Source of the DNA: Deinococcus arboris
Lineage (GTDB): Bacteria > Deinococcota > Deinococci > Deinococcales > Deinococcaceae
DNA: 59,182 nucleotides
Assembly (NCBI RefSeq): GCF_009755355.1
Contig: NZ_WQLB01000029.1
Span: forward strand, 1-59,182
Reading direction: 5' to 3'
Shown here: piece by piece, positions 28,255 to 38,119 of the stretch
Layout of the letters: every line of letters begins with the position of its first letter
How positions within the stretch are numbered: position 1 is the first letter of the stretch
Program-made: the position numbers and the translations under genes
The notes under the pieces: model-generated
What the model saw: the letters and a program-made list of their open reading frames with translations, nothing else
Database searches by the model: none
What the model was told of the DNA's origin: nothing

Positions 28255-28785
28255 ATGAACAAGCATGCTGTGGAACAGGACGCCACCCGCTTTATTCAGA
28301 AGTTTCTGAACAAAGAGTTCGCCTGCTGGGAACTGGCATACCGGGAACTCGACACCACAAAGTACGAGGCAGCCGTGACAGGGTTTGTCCGGGAGTTCTT
28401 TACCTTTGAGGCGGTGCCCTCTATCACCCGACCGAAGAAGATCTCGGCCGGCTGGTTGGAAGAAGCCAAAGAGTATCTGGCGGCGACCATTGAGCGCCCC
28501 CTGTTCAAGATTGAGCAGTACCTGGTGGGCGACGAGCCAGTCTATGCTGCGTACACCGGATCGAATTACCTCGGCTCAGACTCATACGCCGAGGTGTTTC
28601 TATACGGGAAACGCTCGGGCCAGTACCGTATCTTCTCGGTCTACCACTCTGACCCCGATGGTGGCATTGAGCACTTCGACGGCGAGGTGTTTTCCTTCAG
28701 TCGAGCCAGACTGGTCGCCATCGAGAAATTCCGGGCTCCAACCGACGAGGCCGATCTGATCGACTATCAGCTGGAGCCGGCGTGA
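28255..28785 (+). CDS. Candidate immunity protein of the truncated toxin
   Basis: A 176-residue protein starting 19 bases after the toxin stop, with GGGAGAATGAGAG upstream. It begins MNKHAVEQDATRFIQKFLNK and continues with a mixed alpha/beta fold (IEQYLVGDEPVYAAYTGSNY, YAEVFLYGKRSGQYRIFSVY), reminiscent of NTF2-like or SUKH-type small acidic immunity proteins. No family is certain. Position and size are the evidence: polymorphic toxins are normally followed by their immunity gene. It remains intact although the toxin has lost its front. Confidence 0.6.
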   Translation: MNKHAVEQDATRFIQKFLNKEFACWELAYRELDTTKYEAAVTGFVREFFTFEAVPSITRPKKISAGWLEEAKEYLAATIERPLFKIEQYLVGDEPVYAAYTGSNYLGSDSYAEVFLYGKRSGQYRIFSVYHSDPDGGIEHFDGEVFSFSRARLVAIEKFRAPTDEADLIDYQLEPA

Positions 28786-28870
28786 TAAGCGCAGCTTGAG
28801 ATTTAGCGGAGAAGGCCCGGGGCTGTAAGCTCATACGCCGGTCAGAGACGTTCTGAAGATCAGTTAGGGA

Positions 28871-29635
<765 letters not shown>

Positions 29636-29639
29636 CGCG

Positions 29640-30117
29640 CTGCTGCGCTACGACGGCACGCTGGACCTCAGCGGGGCGTCCTTCGAGTCCAGCCGGTCCG
29701 AGCGGTACGGCACGGCCTTCCTGCGAACGGCGCTGCGGGCCCTGCTCCAGGGGACGTGCCTGGCGTGCAGGCGGCCTTTGCAGAGACCTCCCAGCGACTT
29801 CACGAACGTCGACGTGGGTACCCGCGTTCGCATCGGCAAGGCGCACTCCGACTACGCTCAGACGCGCGCCCAGCGCAAGGAAGCGTACCTGGACGTGGCG
29901 TGGCAGGCCGAACTGGACTTCCGGGTGGGCGAACGCATTGACCTGTACGCCCGTGCGGGGGCGCGCCTACGACGCGGTGCACTACCGAGCGGCGCTCGTG
30001 CAGAACTACGCCACGCGGCTGCGCAAGGCGCTCGACCCGGCGGACTCGGAGCAACTGTTCGGCACCCGGGGCGCAGGACTGTTCGACCGGCTCGTCGGTG
30101 AGATGCGGGTGCAGTAG
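29640..30117 (+). pseudogene. C-terminal fragment of a family-B-like DNA polymerase, frameshifted
   Basis: In one frame INALLRYDGTLDLSGASFES and SERYGTAFLRTALRALLQG, later AQRKEAYLDVAWQAELDF and GERIDLYARAG; after a shift near 29960 comes RAYDAVHYRAALVQNYATRL and ALDPADSEQLF, ending with TAG at 30117. These match, as I recall them, the thumb and C-terminal part of bacterial family-B-type polymerases (RLHERR, RAQRKEAxxxx, YDxxHY). The N-terminal exonuclease and polymerase core is missing, replaced by the IS6 remnant. Confidence 0.5.
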
Positions 30118-30202
30118 CGCGCCCTGGGTGCCGAAGCGTGACCCGACCGCCCGCGCGGCCGCACCTGCCGTGGCGCGCCGCAGAACGAACTGGACACGAC
30201 GG

Positions 30203-30895
30203 TCACGGCTCGGCGCTGGGCGTGAAGGTCCCACGGACCTGGTCGAACCTGAAGTAGTACAGCGGAAAGATCCGGCCCCGAGCCGCCGCGAGGTCCGTCG
30301 TGTGCACAGCGACCGTGACGGTCGTGCCGTACCGTGGGAAGACACACATGACGGACGCCAGATTGCGGTCCTTAAGTGCCACCCGGTAACTCCTGAGTCG
30401 CGCCTGAGCGGCGTGCAGCGCCGCCCTGAGGGCAGGTGAGTCCGTCCTGCTCGGGAGTGGGAGGAGGCCATTGCAGCCCACTTCGAGGCCCAGCGTGGCG
30501 GCGCTCGGCGGCACGTATGCCCGCCCGTCGTACCCGATGAACGCCGCAGCTGGTCCGCAGGGGAAGTCCGCGCACAGCTGAACGTGCGGTTTCACGGCGT
30601 TGACGCCGACGATGGCCCGCCCGCCGACCGTCCGCCAGATGGCGACCTCCACGAAGGAGCCGGTGTGGTCACCCCAGCGGACGTACGCGTTGGCGTTGTC
30701 CTGCACAGTGGGAGTCCCGGTGGGTGGCATCAGGATGAGCGGGTTGAACCACAGATCAACGGTGTCGCCGATCAGGTCCACGCTGTGCATCTGCCGCGCG
30801 GTCTGCAGGAACGACGGCAGTTCCAGCCTGGCCGCCTGCGCACTCGCGGCGCTGAGCGCCCACACGAGGAAGAAGCGGCGAACGCGGTCTGACAT
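30203..30895 (-). CDS. Exported hypothetical protein
   Basis: The start at ATG 30895 is chosen for the signal peptide (MSDRVRRFFLVWALSAASAQ) and the GTGGAGGAC ribosome site; the open frame extends further upstream. The mature part of about 210 residues has a copper-amine-oxidase-like beta segment (AFIGYDGRAYVPPSAATLGL), which suggests a cell-envelope role. Four cysteines, at least two of them close together (CADFPC). No firm family. Confidence 0.65.
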   Translation of the reverse strand: MSDRVRRFFLVWALSAASAQAARLELPSFLQTARQMHSVDLIGDTVDLWFNPLILMPPTGTPTVQDNANAYVRWGDHTGSFVEVAIWRTVGGRAIVGVNAVKPHVQLCADFPCGPAAAFIGYDGRAYVPPSAATLGLEVGCNGLLPLPSRTDSPALRAALHAAQARLRSYRVALKDRNLASVMCVFPRYGTTVTVAVHTTDLAAARGRIFPLYYFRFDQVRGTFTPSAEP

Positions 30896-31064
30896 GTCCT
30901 CCACTGTGCCACGCGGACCGGTCCGCGCGGCACACACCTGCCGCCACCGGCCTCCCCGGCGTCGTTCGAACTCCGGTTGAACGGTGTGCGAAAACCGGTC
31001 CGTCCGAGCAGAGGTGAGCAGCCAACCGGGTCCCGGATCGGTCACGGCCTACCCGAAATCCGGA

Positions 31065-31799
31065 TCAGTGGTCCTCGTCGGGGCGCGCGTCACCGGCCGG
31101 GAACAGAACCCCGTCCGCGCCGATCTCCACCCAGTGGACCGGGGCGTGGCGTTCATCCCAGTCGAACCGCGCTCCGTACACCCTGACCAGCGCGCCGCGC
31201 TCGGGCGGCGACAGGATGCCGCCGGCCTCCTCCGCCAGGGGCTGCCAATCCCCGTCCACCCAGCTCCACAGGTCCCGGGCGTGAGGGACGCCGTAGTGCC
31301 CCGGCCGTCCAGGCACTTCCATCAGTTCGTCGAGCGGGGCCGGGGCGTGCCACTGGCGCCAGGGACACGGGGCGTACCGCGCCGCCAGCTGCCGGGCCCG
31401 CGCCTCCAGGGCCTGACGGTCCTGTTCCTGCCGGGCGCGCTTCTGCCGCCAGTACTCGGCAGGATCCGCCGGGGCGAGCGTGCCCTGGTCGCGGGGCAGA
31501 CCCCGCCGCCGCCGCACACGCCTCGGAAGCCGGACCGGAGGCGTGGTGTCTGAGGACGGCGCGAGCCGGCGGACCCGCCACATGATCCAGACGGGCGTCA
31601 GGAGGAGGCCGGCCACCAGGGTGTCGAGGCGACCTGACAGCAGGTCCAGCCGGTGCAGGCCCAGGATGGCCGCCGTACTGGCGAGCCCGATCAGGACGAC
31701 CGCGACTGCCGGCCGCGGCTGACCGTCATGTGCGGACAGCGCGTGCCTGCCGCGGAGCCGTGTGGCAGCAGCCTCCCTGCGGTCCGGTCGCTCGCTCAT
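31065..31799 (-). CDS. Membrane-anchored hypothetical protein
   Basis: About 244 residues with two N-terminal hydrophobic segments (VAVVLIGLASTAAILGL, LDTLVAGLLLTPVWIMW). A basic linker, a charged coiled-coil (QEQDRQALEARARQLAARYA) and a C-terminal tryptophan-rich domain (ARDLWSWVDGDWQPLAEEA) follow. No family recognised. The start could also be 31808. Confidence 0.55.
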   Translation of the reverse strand: MSERPDRREAAATRLRGRHALSAHDGQPRPAVAVVLIGLASTAAILGLHRLDLLSGRLDTLVAGLLLTPVWIMWRVRRLAPSSDTTPPVRLPRRVRRRRGLPRDQGTLAPADPAEYWRQKRARQEQDRQALEARARQLAARYAPCPWRQWHAPAPLDELMEVPGRPGHYGVPHARDLWSWVDGDWQPLAEEAGGILSPPERGALVRVYGARFDWDERHAPVHWVEIGADGVLFPAGDARPDEDH

Positions 31800-31849
31800 C
31801 ACGGGCATGTAAGCACGACCCGGAGCGCGCCGCCGCCTAAGCTGAGCCC

Positions 31850-32353
31850 ATGCGTTCCCTCATGCTGATCGCGGCCCTCACCTGGAGTGTCGCGGGCGCC
31901 GCACCCCTGCTGGGCACTACGTCCTCGTTCGCTGAGTCCACATTCTGCAGGAGCTTCTCGTGCCGCCTCGCCGGCAAGGACGTCCTGGGGCCGAAACTCA
32001 CCGAGTGGCGGTACTTCGTCGGCCCCCAGATCGACGACGAGGCGCCGATCCGGGTCGTGAGCGTCATTCGGCAGAGCGACCGCGTCGTGTCGGCCAACTG
32101 GGTCACCGGCGCACAGGACACCGTGCTCTACCCGGGCGGTTTCGACACACGGATGATTGCCCTGCTCGTGGGCACACTGACCGGCAAAACGCCCACACCC
32201 GGGAACCTGCTCGACTTCGACGACGCCTGCATCGAAAACGGTTCGAAGGTGTACACGCAGACCTGGACGGCCACCAGCCGCCTGTCGTGCCTGATCACGA
32301 GTGAGTTCCGTGGCGCGCTCCGGTACAGCTTCCACGTGCACCTCCCGCAGTGA
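31850..32353 (+). CDS. Exported hypothetical protein
   Basis: A 167-residue protein with a short signal peptide (MRSLMLIAALTWSVAGA). Four cysteines (two in FCRSFSC) suggest disulfide bonds. A TAAGCT box about 12 bases before the ATG suggests a leaderless transcript. No family recognised. Confidence 0.6.
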   Translation: MRSLMLIAALTWSVAGAAPLLGTTSSFAESTFCRSFSCRLAGKDVLGPKLTEWRYFVGPQIDDEAPIRVVSVIRQSDRVVSANWVTGAQDTVLYPGGFDTRMIALLVGTLTGKTPTPGNLLDFDDACIENGSKVYTQTWTATSRLSCLITSEFRGALRYSFHVHLPQ

Positions 32354-32403
32354 CCGACCAGCGCGGGGGAAACGCGGACGTGGTTGGTCCCCCGGCCCAC
32401 GCC

Positions 32404-33111
32404 TGACTTCACGGCGCTGAGCCGGAGGCACCGTCCGTGCCAGGACGTGGCACTCGCGATCAAGGTGACGCGCTGGCGCGGCGCAACGAGACGGTCTAGA
32501 CGCTGGTGGCGACTGCTCAAACTCAATACCTGTCCTCACTTCCCGTCAGAGCCTCAGGCCCGTATCCGGCTGGCTCGGTTGACGCCGGTCGTCGAGCAGC
32601 TCGCGACCGAAGTCCAGTTCCTGGACTTCGTCGCTGTAGATTCCCAACCGCTGCCCGTCTCGACCTTCAAACGCGCGCCACGCTGCAAATTCCGAGGGGC
32701 ACGACACGGGTTGAGCACGGCTGGGCCGGTCTATGGGTTCAAACTTCATGCCTGGAGCGCCCTGAACGGCAAAATCGTCAGGTATGCGCTTCGACCCGCG
32801 AATGAACACGATTTCACCGTGCTCTGCGAGATGAACCGAGATTGGCCCGCTTATGGCGGGCCAAAACAGATCGGCGACAAGGGCTACCAGTCGGCAACGT
32901 GCTTGACGCCTCCAAAAGTCAATGCAAAACAGGTCGACCCACGCTGGAAACCAGAATATGGGGCGGCAAGGAAGTGCGTGGAGTCCGCGTCCTCCGTCTT
33001 GGTGGAGCCGGACTGCGCTGGGGCCAGGTCAAGACATCCCTGAGCCTGCGGCTGAAGGTGGCCCTGAACGTCCTCGCACACAATCTGAAATTCATTGATC
33101 TCAGCGGCTGA
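32404..33111 (+). pseudogene. IS982-family transposase remnant
   Basis: The central frame has the IS982 layout: [20 protein letters not shown] (first Asp), [44 protein letters not shown] (second Asp). After a shift near 32970 the end reads SLRLKVALNVLAHNLKFI. The N-terminal third is missing or very worn. No inverted ends could be assigned. Two short hairpins (32608-32630 and 32842-32864) lie in the gene. Confidence 0.75.
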
Positions 33112-33161
33112 TGCCCTGACTGTCAACCCCTATTCGAGGTAAATAACGTCTCGAGTTCGGC

Positions 33162-33188
33162 GGCCTCTGCATGTGCAGGGGCCTTTTT
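33162..33188 (+). terminator. Rho-independent terminator
   Basis: GGCCTCTGCA pairs with TGCAGGGGCC (one G-T) across a TG loop and is followed by TTTTT at 33184-33188. Confidence 0.75.
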
Positions 33189-33203
33189 GACAAGGCTCTG
33201 GCC

Positions 33204-34040
33204 TCAGGCGTGCGGAGCAGTGGTCTGGCCCCTTTGCGGCTGAGCGCCATACAGCGCCACGGTGAATGCGTAGCCCGCCACTTGCCAGGCCCAGACACTC
33301 AGCACGAAAAAAAAGACCAGGTTCAGTGGAATGATCAGAAAAGCGATGAGTGGGAATCCTTCTAAAAAGGGGCCTGGCCCAGCAAATGGCGAGGCGTGTG
33401 CCCAGCGCTGCACGGCAGGCCACCAAGTGCTGCCCAACAGGACTGGGACACCCAAGGAGACGCCGATCGCACTGCCGGTGATCCACCAGGCACAGGCATA
33501 GACGCCCAAGCGTTGGCGGACCGTTCGCCACAGGCGCCACGGTGCAGTGAAGACCATCCGGTCACCTTCACAGCCCAAGCGGGTCATGCCAGCAGGGACC
33601 AGGAGTACTGCGGCCAGCACCAATACGCCCGCTGCCAGCCAGCAGATCAGGGCAAGCAGGTCGGCACCCAGCCGCCAGGCGCTGGCACCCAGGAGGGCCA
33701 ATGCGGTGCCAGGACTCACGCTCAGGGCAATCACCTGACAGACGATCAACCCTTGCCGCATCACAGAATGCGACCAGTGGAGGGGAGGAAACGCAGGTGA
33801 CTGGCCAGTGTAGAGCCGCGTAGCCACCTCCCAGCGGTAGCCCAGATTCAGCACCCACCCCGGCAGCAGCGTCAGGAGGGCCAGGGCGCCCGTGAGAACG
33901 CCAGCCCGTGCCTGCGGCGTAGCCACTGGAAACAACCAGGCCGACGACCAGCGCAACTTGGAGGGCAGTGGGGACGATGCAGGCACTGGGCGGTCAAGTT
34001 GGGAAGAGGTGTCCAAATCACTGACAAGATAGAGAGGCAA
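33204..34040 (-). CDS. DUF4013-like multi-pass membrane protein
   Basis: A 278-residue protein with about six hydrophobic segments. LPGWVLNLGYRWEVATRLYT, then FPPLHWSHSVMRQGLIV matches the start of DUF4013 proteins (a helix, a short loop, then a tryptophan-containing amphipathic stretch). Function of the family is unknown. Downstream stands a terminator-like hairpin. The N-terminal 40 residues are cytoplasmic. Confidence 0.65.
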   Translation of the reverse strand: MPLYLVSDLDTSSQLDRPVPASSPLPSKLRWSSAWLFPVATPQARAGVLTGALALLTLLPGWVLNLGYRWEVATRLYTGQSPAFPPLHWSHSVMRQGLIVCQVIALSVSPGTALALLGASAWRLGADLLALICWLAAGVLVLAAVLLVPAGMTRLGCEGDRMVFTAPWRLWRTVRQRLGVYACAWWITGSAIGVSLGVPVLLGSTWWPAVQRWAHASPFAGPGPFLEGFPLIAFLIIPLNLVFFFVLSVWAWQVAGYAFTVALYGAQPQRGQTTAPHA

Positions 34041-34346
34041 CCTGGCCGTGTGCGCTGCATATCTCCGTAAATAGGGAAGACCAGGTATTAGCTCCCTTCT
34101 ACGCCATTATTCGAGGAGAACTCAGCTAGGTCCCGGGTTGTAGACGAGTGCGCTATCTCTTCGGCGACGCGACAGGAGTCGCGAGGGGCGTCAGAGGTGA
34201 CGTCGCAAACGGCAAAGTTTTAGGAAGGGTATTTGGCTGAGATCAAGTGTGCGTTCTCAGACGTCAGGCAGTGGGGCTGCGCTCATCGCCGGGACTGAGG
34301 CTGCTGGACCGCACTGCCTGTCCGGGCACAGGTTGCCAACTGCCAT
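34041..34346. other. Intergenic region, nothing recognised
   Basis: Contains a small hairpin CGCGAC-AGGA-GTCGCG near 34165 without a T-run. No protein-like frame. Confidence 0.5.
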
Positions 34347-34739
34347 TTAGCTCTGATCCCAGGCTTCAATGGTCAAGAGGGCGTCGGGTGGACAGGCCGC
34401 TATTCGGTCATGAGAGGTCTGAACCACCTTGAGCCAGGCTGGCGGTTGAACGTACTCCTCCCCTTCGTCAATCCCGAAGACCCACAGGCCCGAGTTGGCG
34501 GGCCGAATCTTTCCACTGGTGATCTGGGGCAGCACATCTGCAGTCTGAGCGGTATACCGCGCGGGATAGCCGTCAAAGCGCAACTGCGTGGCCTTTCCAA
34601 GTTTGACCAGGTCATCAAGCCATGCCAGTCCACCGAGTCCGGCTTCCCAATGGGCCAGCAGAAAGGGCTCTGGATCAGGGCTGTTGCGGGCCACCTGGTC
34701 GGGCGGGGCCTGATAGACGAAGATCATCCAACCGAGCAT
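34347..34739 (-). CDS. Hypothetical acidic protein
   Basis: A 130-residue soluble protein, MLGWMIFVYQAPPDQVARNS, with a C-terminal half rich in Trp and acidic residues (GLWVFGIDEGEEYVQPPAWL). Size and composition resemble small immunity or SUKH-like proteins, but no family can be assigned. Confidence 0.5.
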   Translation of the reverse strand: MLGWMIFVYQAPPDQVARNSPDPEPFLLAHWEAGLGGLAWLDDLVKLGKATQLRFDGYPARYTAQTADVLPQITSGKIRPANSGLWVFGIDEGEEYVQPPAWLKVVQTSHDRIAACPPDALLTIEAWDQS

Positions 34740-34780
34740 GCTGCACTGTATATACCCTATACGCCTGAGAGCCAGGCTGG

Positions 34781-34984
34781 CTACCCTTCTCGCTGCACCT
34801 CAGGAAGCGTGAAGTTTGATGTATGAGACAGTTGCCGCTTCAGATTGCGGAGTTGAAGCTGGGTCACCAAAGCGGGATCATGCCATCCCACCTCCTGGAA
34901 TACTGCCTTGATCGCCCGGCCAAGCCGTCTGTTCCCCAAACAGGTGCTGGATTCCAAGGGAAACTCCTGCACACCGCAGGCCAT
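34781..34984 (-). CDS. Small hypothetical protein, doubtful
   Basis: A 67-residue frame (MACGVQEFPLESSTCLGNRR, then AIKAVFQEVGWHDPALVTQL). Protein-like composition, but no good ribosome site. Confidence 0.35.
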   Translation of the reverse strand: MACGVQEFPLESSTCLGNRRLGRAIKAVFQEVGWHDPALVTQLQLRNLKRQLSHTSNFTLPEVQREG

Positions 34985-35024
34985 CTTGCTCAGAGTTGAT
35001 CTACAACTACAAAATATTTTGTTA

Positions 35025-35053
35025 TTGACAATCTAGTTTGTTGTCATTACAGT
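35025..35053 (+). promoter_or_regulatory. Leaderless promoter with operator dyad for the MerR-VWA operon
   Basis: TTGACA (35025-35030), 17-bp spacer, TACAGT (35048-35053). The ATG at 35059 is only five bases past the -10 box, so the mRNA is probably leaderless. TGACAA and TTGTCA form a dyad across the spacer, and CAAAATATTTTG (about 35010-35021) is a second palindrome just upstream; both could bind the MerR-like product. Confidence 0.7.
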
Positions 35054-35058
35054 AGGTC

Positions 35059-35667
35059 ATGTCCGTGCTTACCCTCCCTGAAGACTGGAGTGGCCCTCTC
35101 GACGCCCTTGTCGATACCGCCAACCAGCTTCTGCCTTTCATTTTGCCTCTGGCCAGAACAGGCCGTTCCAAAGACGAAGTCAACGCCCGCCTCGTCCGGC
35201 ACTACACCACTGAGCGGCTCCTTGATGAATCTCTCCGGCAGGGTCGTGAAGCCCGCTATACCCGCCGGCACCTCCTGCAACTGCTGGCCCTGCGCAAACT
35301 CATGGCTGACGGCTTTGGAACGGCCGCCCTTCAGAACACATTGCAAGCCCGCACCGACCTTGACCTGGAAGCCCTGATCATGGGCGAGTCTCAGCTCAGG
35401 GTCCAGCCGGGTAATCCAGCCCTCGACTACCTGCAGCAGCTCAAGCGCCCAGCGGCCGCTGCTGGCTCACCCTCACCGGTCCCCGCTGCGCCCCGTTCCG
35501 CTTCTCCTGCCCCGTCACTGCCGGAGGCCTACACCCGCCTCACTCTCCAGCCGGGCCTGGAGCTGCATGTCCGCACGGATGCTCACCTGCCCAGAAGCCA
35601 GGTGGAACAGCAGCGCCTGACCCAGCTCTTCCTCGACGCCCTCGACCGCCTCAGGAGGCCCAAATGA
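35059..35667 (+). CDS. MerR-like DNA-binding protein
   Basis: A 202-residue protein. Residues 45-95 (VNARLVRHYTTERLLDESLR, then YTRRHLLQLLALRKLMADGF) are a MerR-type winged helix-turn-helix. A proline/alanine linker (about 130-155) leads to a small C-terminal domain (LTLQPGLELHVRTDAHL). Its stop overlaps the VWA start (ATGA). It probably controls its own operon through the dyad in the promoter. Confidence 0.75.
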   Translation: MSVLTLPEDWSGPLDALVDTANQLLPFILPLARTGRSKDEVNARLVRHYTTERLLDESLRQGREARYTRRHLLQLLALRKLMADGFGTAALQNTLQARTDLDLEALIMGESQLRVQPGNPALDYLQQLKRPAAAAGSPSPVPAAPRSASPAPSLPEAYTRLTLQPGLELHVRTDAHLPRSQVEQQRLTQLFLDALDRLRRPK

Positions 35668-36917
35668 CCACTCCCCGTATTGAACTCCGTCCTCTCCGCT
35701 CCGGCTTGGTGGTCAACCAGGCCATACACCTCCCGCTGCTGATTCGCCTTCATCCCGCTCCGGTCGCTCCGCAGGTCGCTACCCGACCACCGCTCAATCT
35801 CGCCTTTGTCATCGACCGCAGCGGCTCCATGAGCGGGATGCCACTGGACATGGCCCGGCAGGCCGCTCTCGCCGCCGTTCGCCAGCTGCGACCGGCTGAC
35901 CGTGTCAGCGTCGTGGCCTTTGACGACCAGGTGGACGTCGTGGTGCCCAGCCAGCCAGTAGTGAACCGCGAGGCCATTATCCAGGCTATCCGCGCCATTG
36001 AGGACCGGGGCTCGACCAACCTGCACGGTGGCTGGCTGGAAGGCGCTACCCAGGTCGCCCAGTACCTTACGTCAGGGGCACTCAACCGCGTCATCCTGCT
36101 GAGTGATGGGCAGGCCAATGTCGGCCTCACGGACCGTGATGATGTGGCGGCGCAGGTCCGTGGCCTGACCGAACGGGGCATCAGCACCTCCGCTATCGGG
36201 CTCGGGGCCCATTACGACGAGGAGCTGCTGCTCGCAGTGGCCACCGCCGGCGATGGGAATTTCGAACACGTGGAAGACCCTTCCCGGCTGCCCACCTTGT
36301 TCGAGGAGGAACTTCTGGGTCTGACCCGCACGACCGGGCGGCTGGTCAGTTTGGGCCTTGAACCCAACCCAGCCCACGGGGTCACCGTCATGGGTCTCCT
36401 GAACGCGTTTGACCAGAATGCCTACGGCCGTTTCCAGGTGCCGAACCTGGTCGGTGGTCAGGCGATTGACGTCGTGGTCACGCTGAACATCCCAGCTCAG
36501 GCGCAGGTGGGCCAGGCGCTGGGGGTGACCCGGGTGCGGCTGGCCTGGACCGGCCAGGATAGCCAGCGCCACACGCTCCGGACGCAGTTGAATCTGCCGG
36601 TGGTGTCGGCTGAAGAGGACCGCACGCTGAGCGACGATCCGGTGGTTCTGGAAGTTCAGGCCCTGCTGACAGCGGCCCGGCTCAAGCGCGAAGCGGTCGA
36701 CGCTCTGGACCGCGGCGATCAGGCCTCGGCCCGCCGCCGGGTCGACGAGGCATATCAGGCGGTTATGGCCGCGCCCATGGCTCCCGGGGTGAGACTTCAG
36801 GAGGTAGAGGACTTCGGGGCCCTGAGCGCCGCGATGGACGCCGGTGACGGCGCGCTGTCTCGCAAGCGGGCCGTCAGTCAGGCCCACGCCCGGACCCACA
36901 GCAAACGCCGCGAGTAG
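35664..36917 (+). CDS. von Willebrand factor A (VWA) domain protein
   Basis: A 417-residue cytoplasmic protein without signal peptide. The MIDAS metal site starts with LAFVIDRSGSMSG (DxSxS, about residues 46-58); the later threonine is in DRGSTNLHGGW and the aspartate in VILLSDGQANVG. A beta-sandwich and a helical, charged C-terminus follow (LLTAARLKREAVDALDRGDQ). Translationally coupled to a MerR-like gene. VWA proteins of this kind often work with MoxR ATPases or FHA proteins in stress or conflict systems; neither is adjacent here, though a cut zinc-ribbon gene lies at 49986. Confidence 0.85.
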   Translation: MTTPRIELRPLRSGLVVNQAIHLPLLIRLHPAPVAPQVATRPPLNLAFVIDRSGSMSGMPLDMARQAALAAVRQLRPADRVSVVAFDDQVDVVVPSQPVVNREAIIQAIRAIEDRGSTNLHGGWLEGATQVAQYLTSGALNRVILLSDGQANVGLTDRDDVAAQVRGLTERGISTSAIGLGAHYDEELLLAVATAGDGNFEHVEDPSRLPTLFEEELLGLTRTTGRLVSLGLEPNPAHGVTVMGLLNAFDQNAYGRFQVPNLVGGQAIDVVVTLNIPAQAQVGQALGVTRVRLAWTGQDSQRHTLRTQLNLPVVSAEEDRTLSDDPVVLEVQALLTAARLKREAVDALDRGDQASARRRVDEAYQAVMAAPMAPGVRLQEVEDFGALSAAMDAGDGALSRKRAVSQAHARTHSKRRE

Positions 36918-37076
36918 GCAGGCTGCCCGCTTGACTGTGGCCGGTGAGGTAAACCACTGTCCCTCAGGTGGTGCCTGACTACCCTTCAAAACGCGGCACA
37001 AGTGTGACCAAGCCAGGACACGCCAGATGGATACAGGAGTATGTGTCCTGAAGATGATCAAGACTGACAGCAGGAA

Positions 37077-37949
37077 TCAGAGGCATTGAGGGAACAGGGC
37101 ATGTTGGAACCACCCTTGACAATCGGCGAGCGTGACGCCATTGAGCGCCGTGCGGATCGCTGTCAGGACGCCAGTCTTGGTGCGGGCTTCCAACCTTCGG
37201 ACGACCGCTTTGAGTTTCGAGAACATCAGCTCAATGGGATTGCGATCCGGCGAATAGGGCGGCAAAAAGATCAACTCAGCGCCATGAACTTCAATCAGCA
37301 CGGTCACTGTTGCGCGGCGGTGCGTACCAAGGTTGTCCATGACGACCACCTGAGACAGGTGGATGGGCAGCGCCAGAAGCTGTTGGACATAGGTGACGAA
37401 CACATCGCCGACGCTGCCGTCAACGACCCACGTCACAGAGGGACCCTGAAGCGTCACCCCACAGAGCAGGGTCAGATTGCGACCTCGGTTGCGGGGCACC
37501 GTGCCCGTGGCTTCGGGTCATGTTGATCTGGAACCACGTTCGTCGAGGTAGAGGAGGTCGCCTGGAGCGACCTCCAGCAGGTCACGGGCAAACAAGGTGC
37601 GCCACGCCTCGTCGCGTTCAGCGGCTTGAATCGTCTTTTTTGCTCGTCCATCCCAGCGCGCGGATGCGGCGCGCGATCATCGGAATCGACACCACACCCT
37701 GCGCGTCGCGCCACACTGCGGCGTGTTCCGCGAGGGTCAAATCGGGGTGTGCCGGGAGTTGCCGCAACAGCACCGCGTGCTGCTGCGGGCCAAGGACCCG
37801 GGGAGGGCGCCCCCGGTTGGGTTGCGCGCCCAGTACCGTTCCACCGTCGCCAGACTCACCCGAAATTGTCGGGCGACCTCAGCCTGTGGCACCCCGTCAC
37901 GAACGGCCTGCACACTCCGTTCCCGCAGATTGGGGCTATCACTCCGCAT
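37077..37949 (-). pseudogene. IS630-family transposase, several frameshifts
   Basis: Minus-strand pieces in order: helix-turn-helix (VPQAEVARQFRVSLATVERY), middle (HPDLTLAEHAAVWRDAQGVV, RALGWTSKK), first Asp in GDLLYLDERG, then the largest intact piece (37499-37077) with VVVMDNLGTHR and PPYSPDRNPIELMFSKLK. These are the D, D and E regions of IS630. At least three frameshifts make it inactive. The ends and the TA duplication were not identified. Confidence 0.8.
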
Positions 37950-38119
37950 CCCTCACCCGACCCCTCAACCGCTCTGGATTCTGCTGTGAGTCGGAACACG
38001 GATACTGTACGGTGTCCGTGTTTCTTGACGTTTCACGGGCTGCTTGGCGGCCAGGAGCTGGCCCGTGACGCAGGGCAAGGTAGGGCGGCGAACACGGAGT
38101 TAAGCAAGGTCGACACGCG

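Noticed and set aside
26457..28286. 609-codon minus-strand open frame
   Set aside because: Antisense of the toxin gene, which has clear homology to the 44.6-kb toxin; long antisense frames are common at this GC content.
36072..37061. 329-codon minus-strand open frame
   Set aside because: Antisense of the VWA gene, whose MIDAS motif fixes the coding strand.
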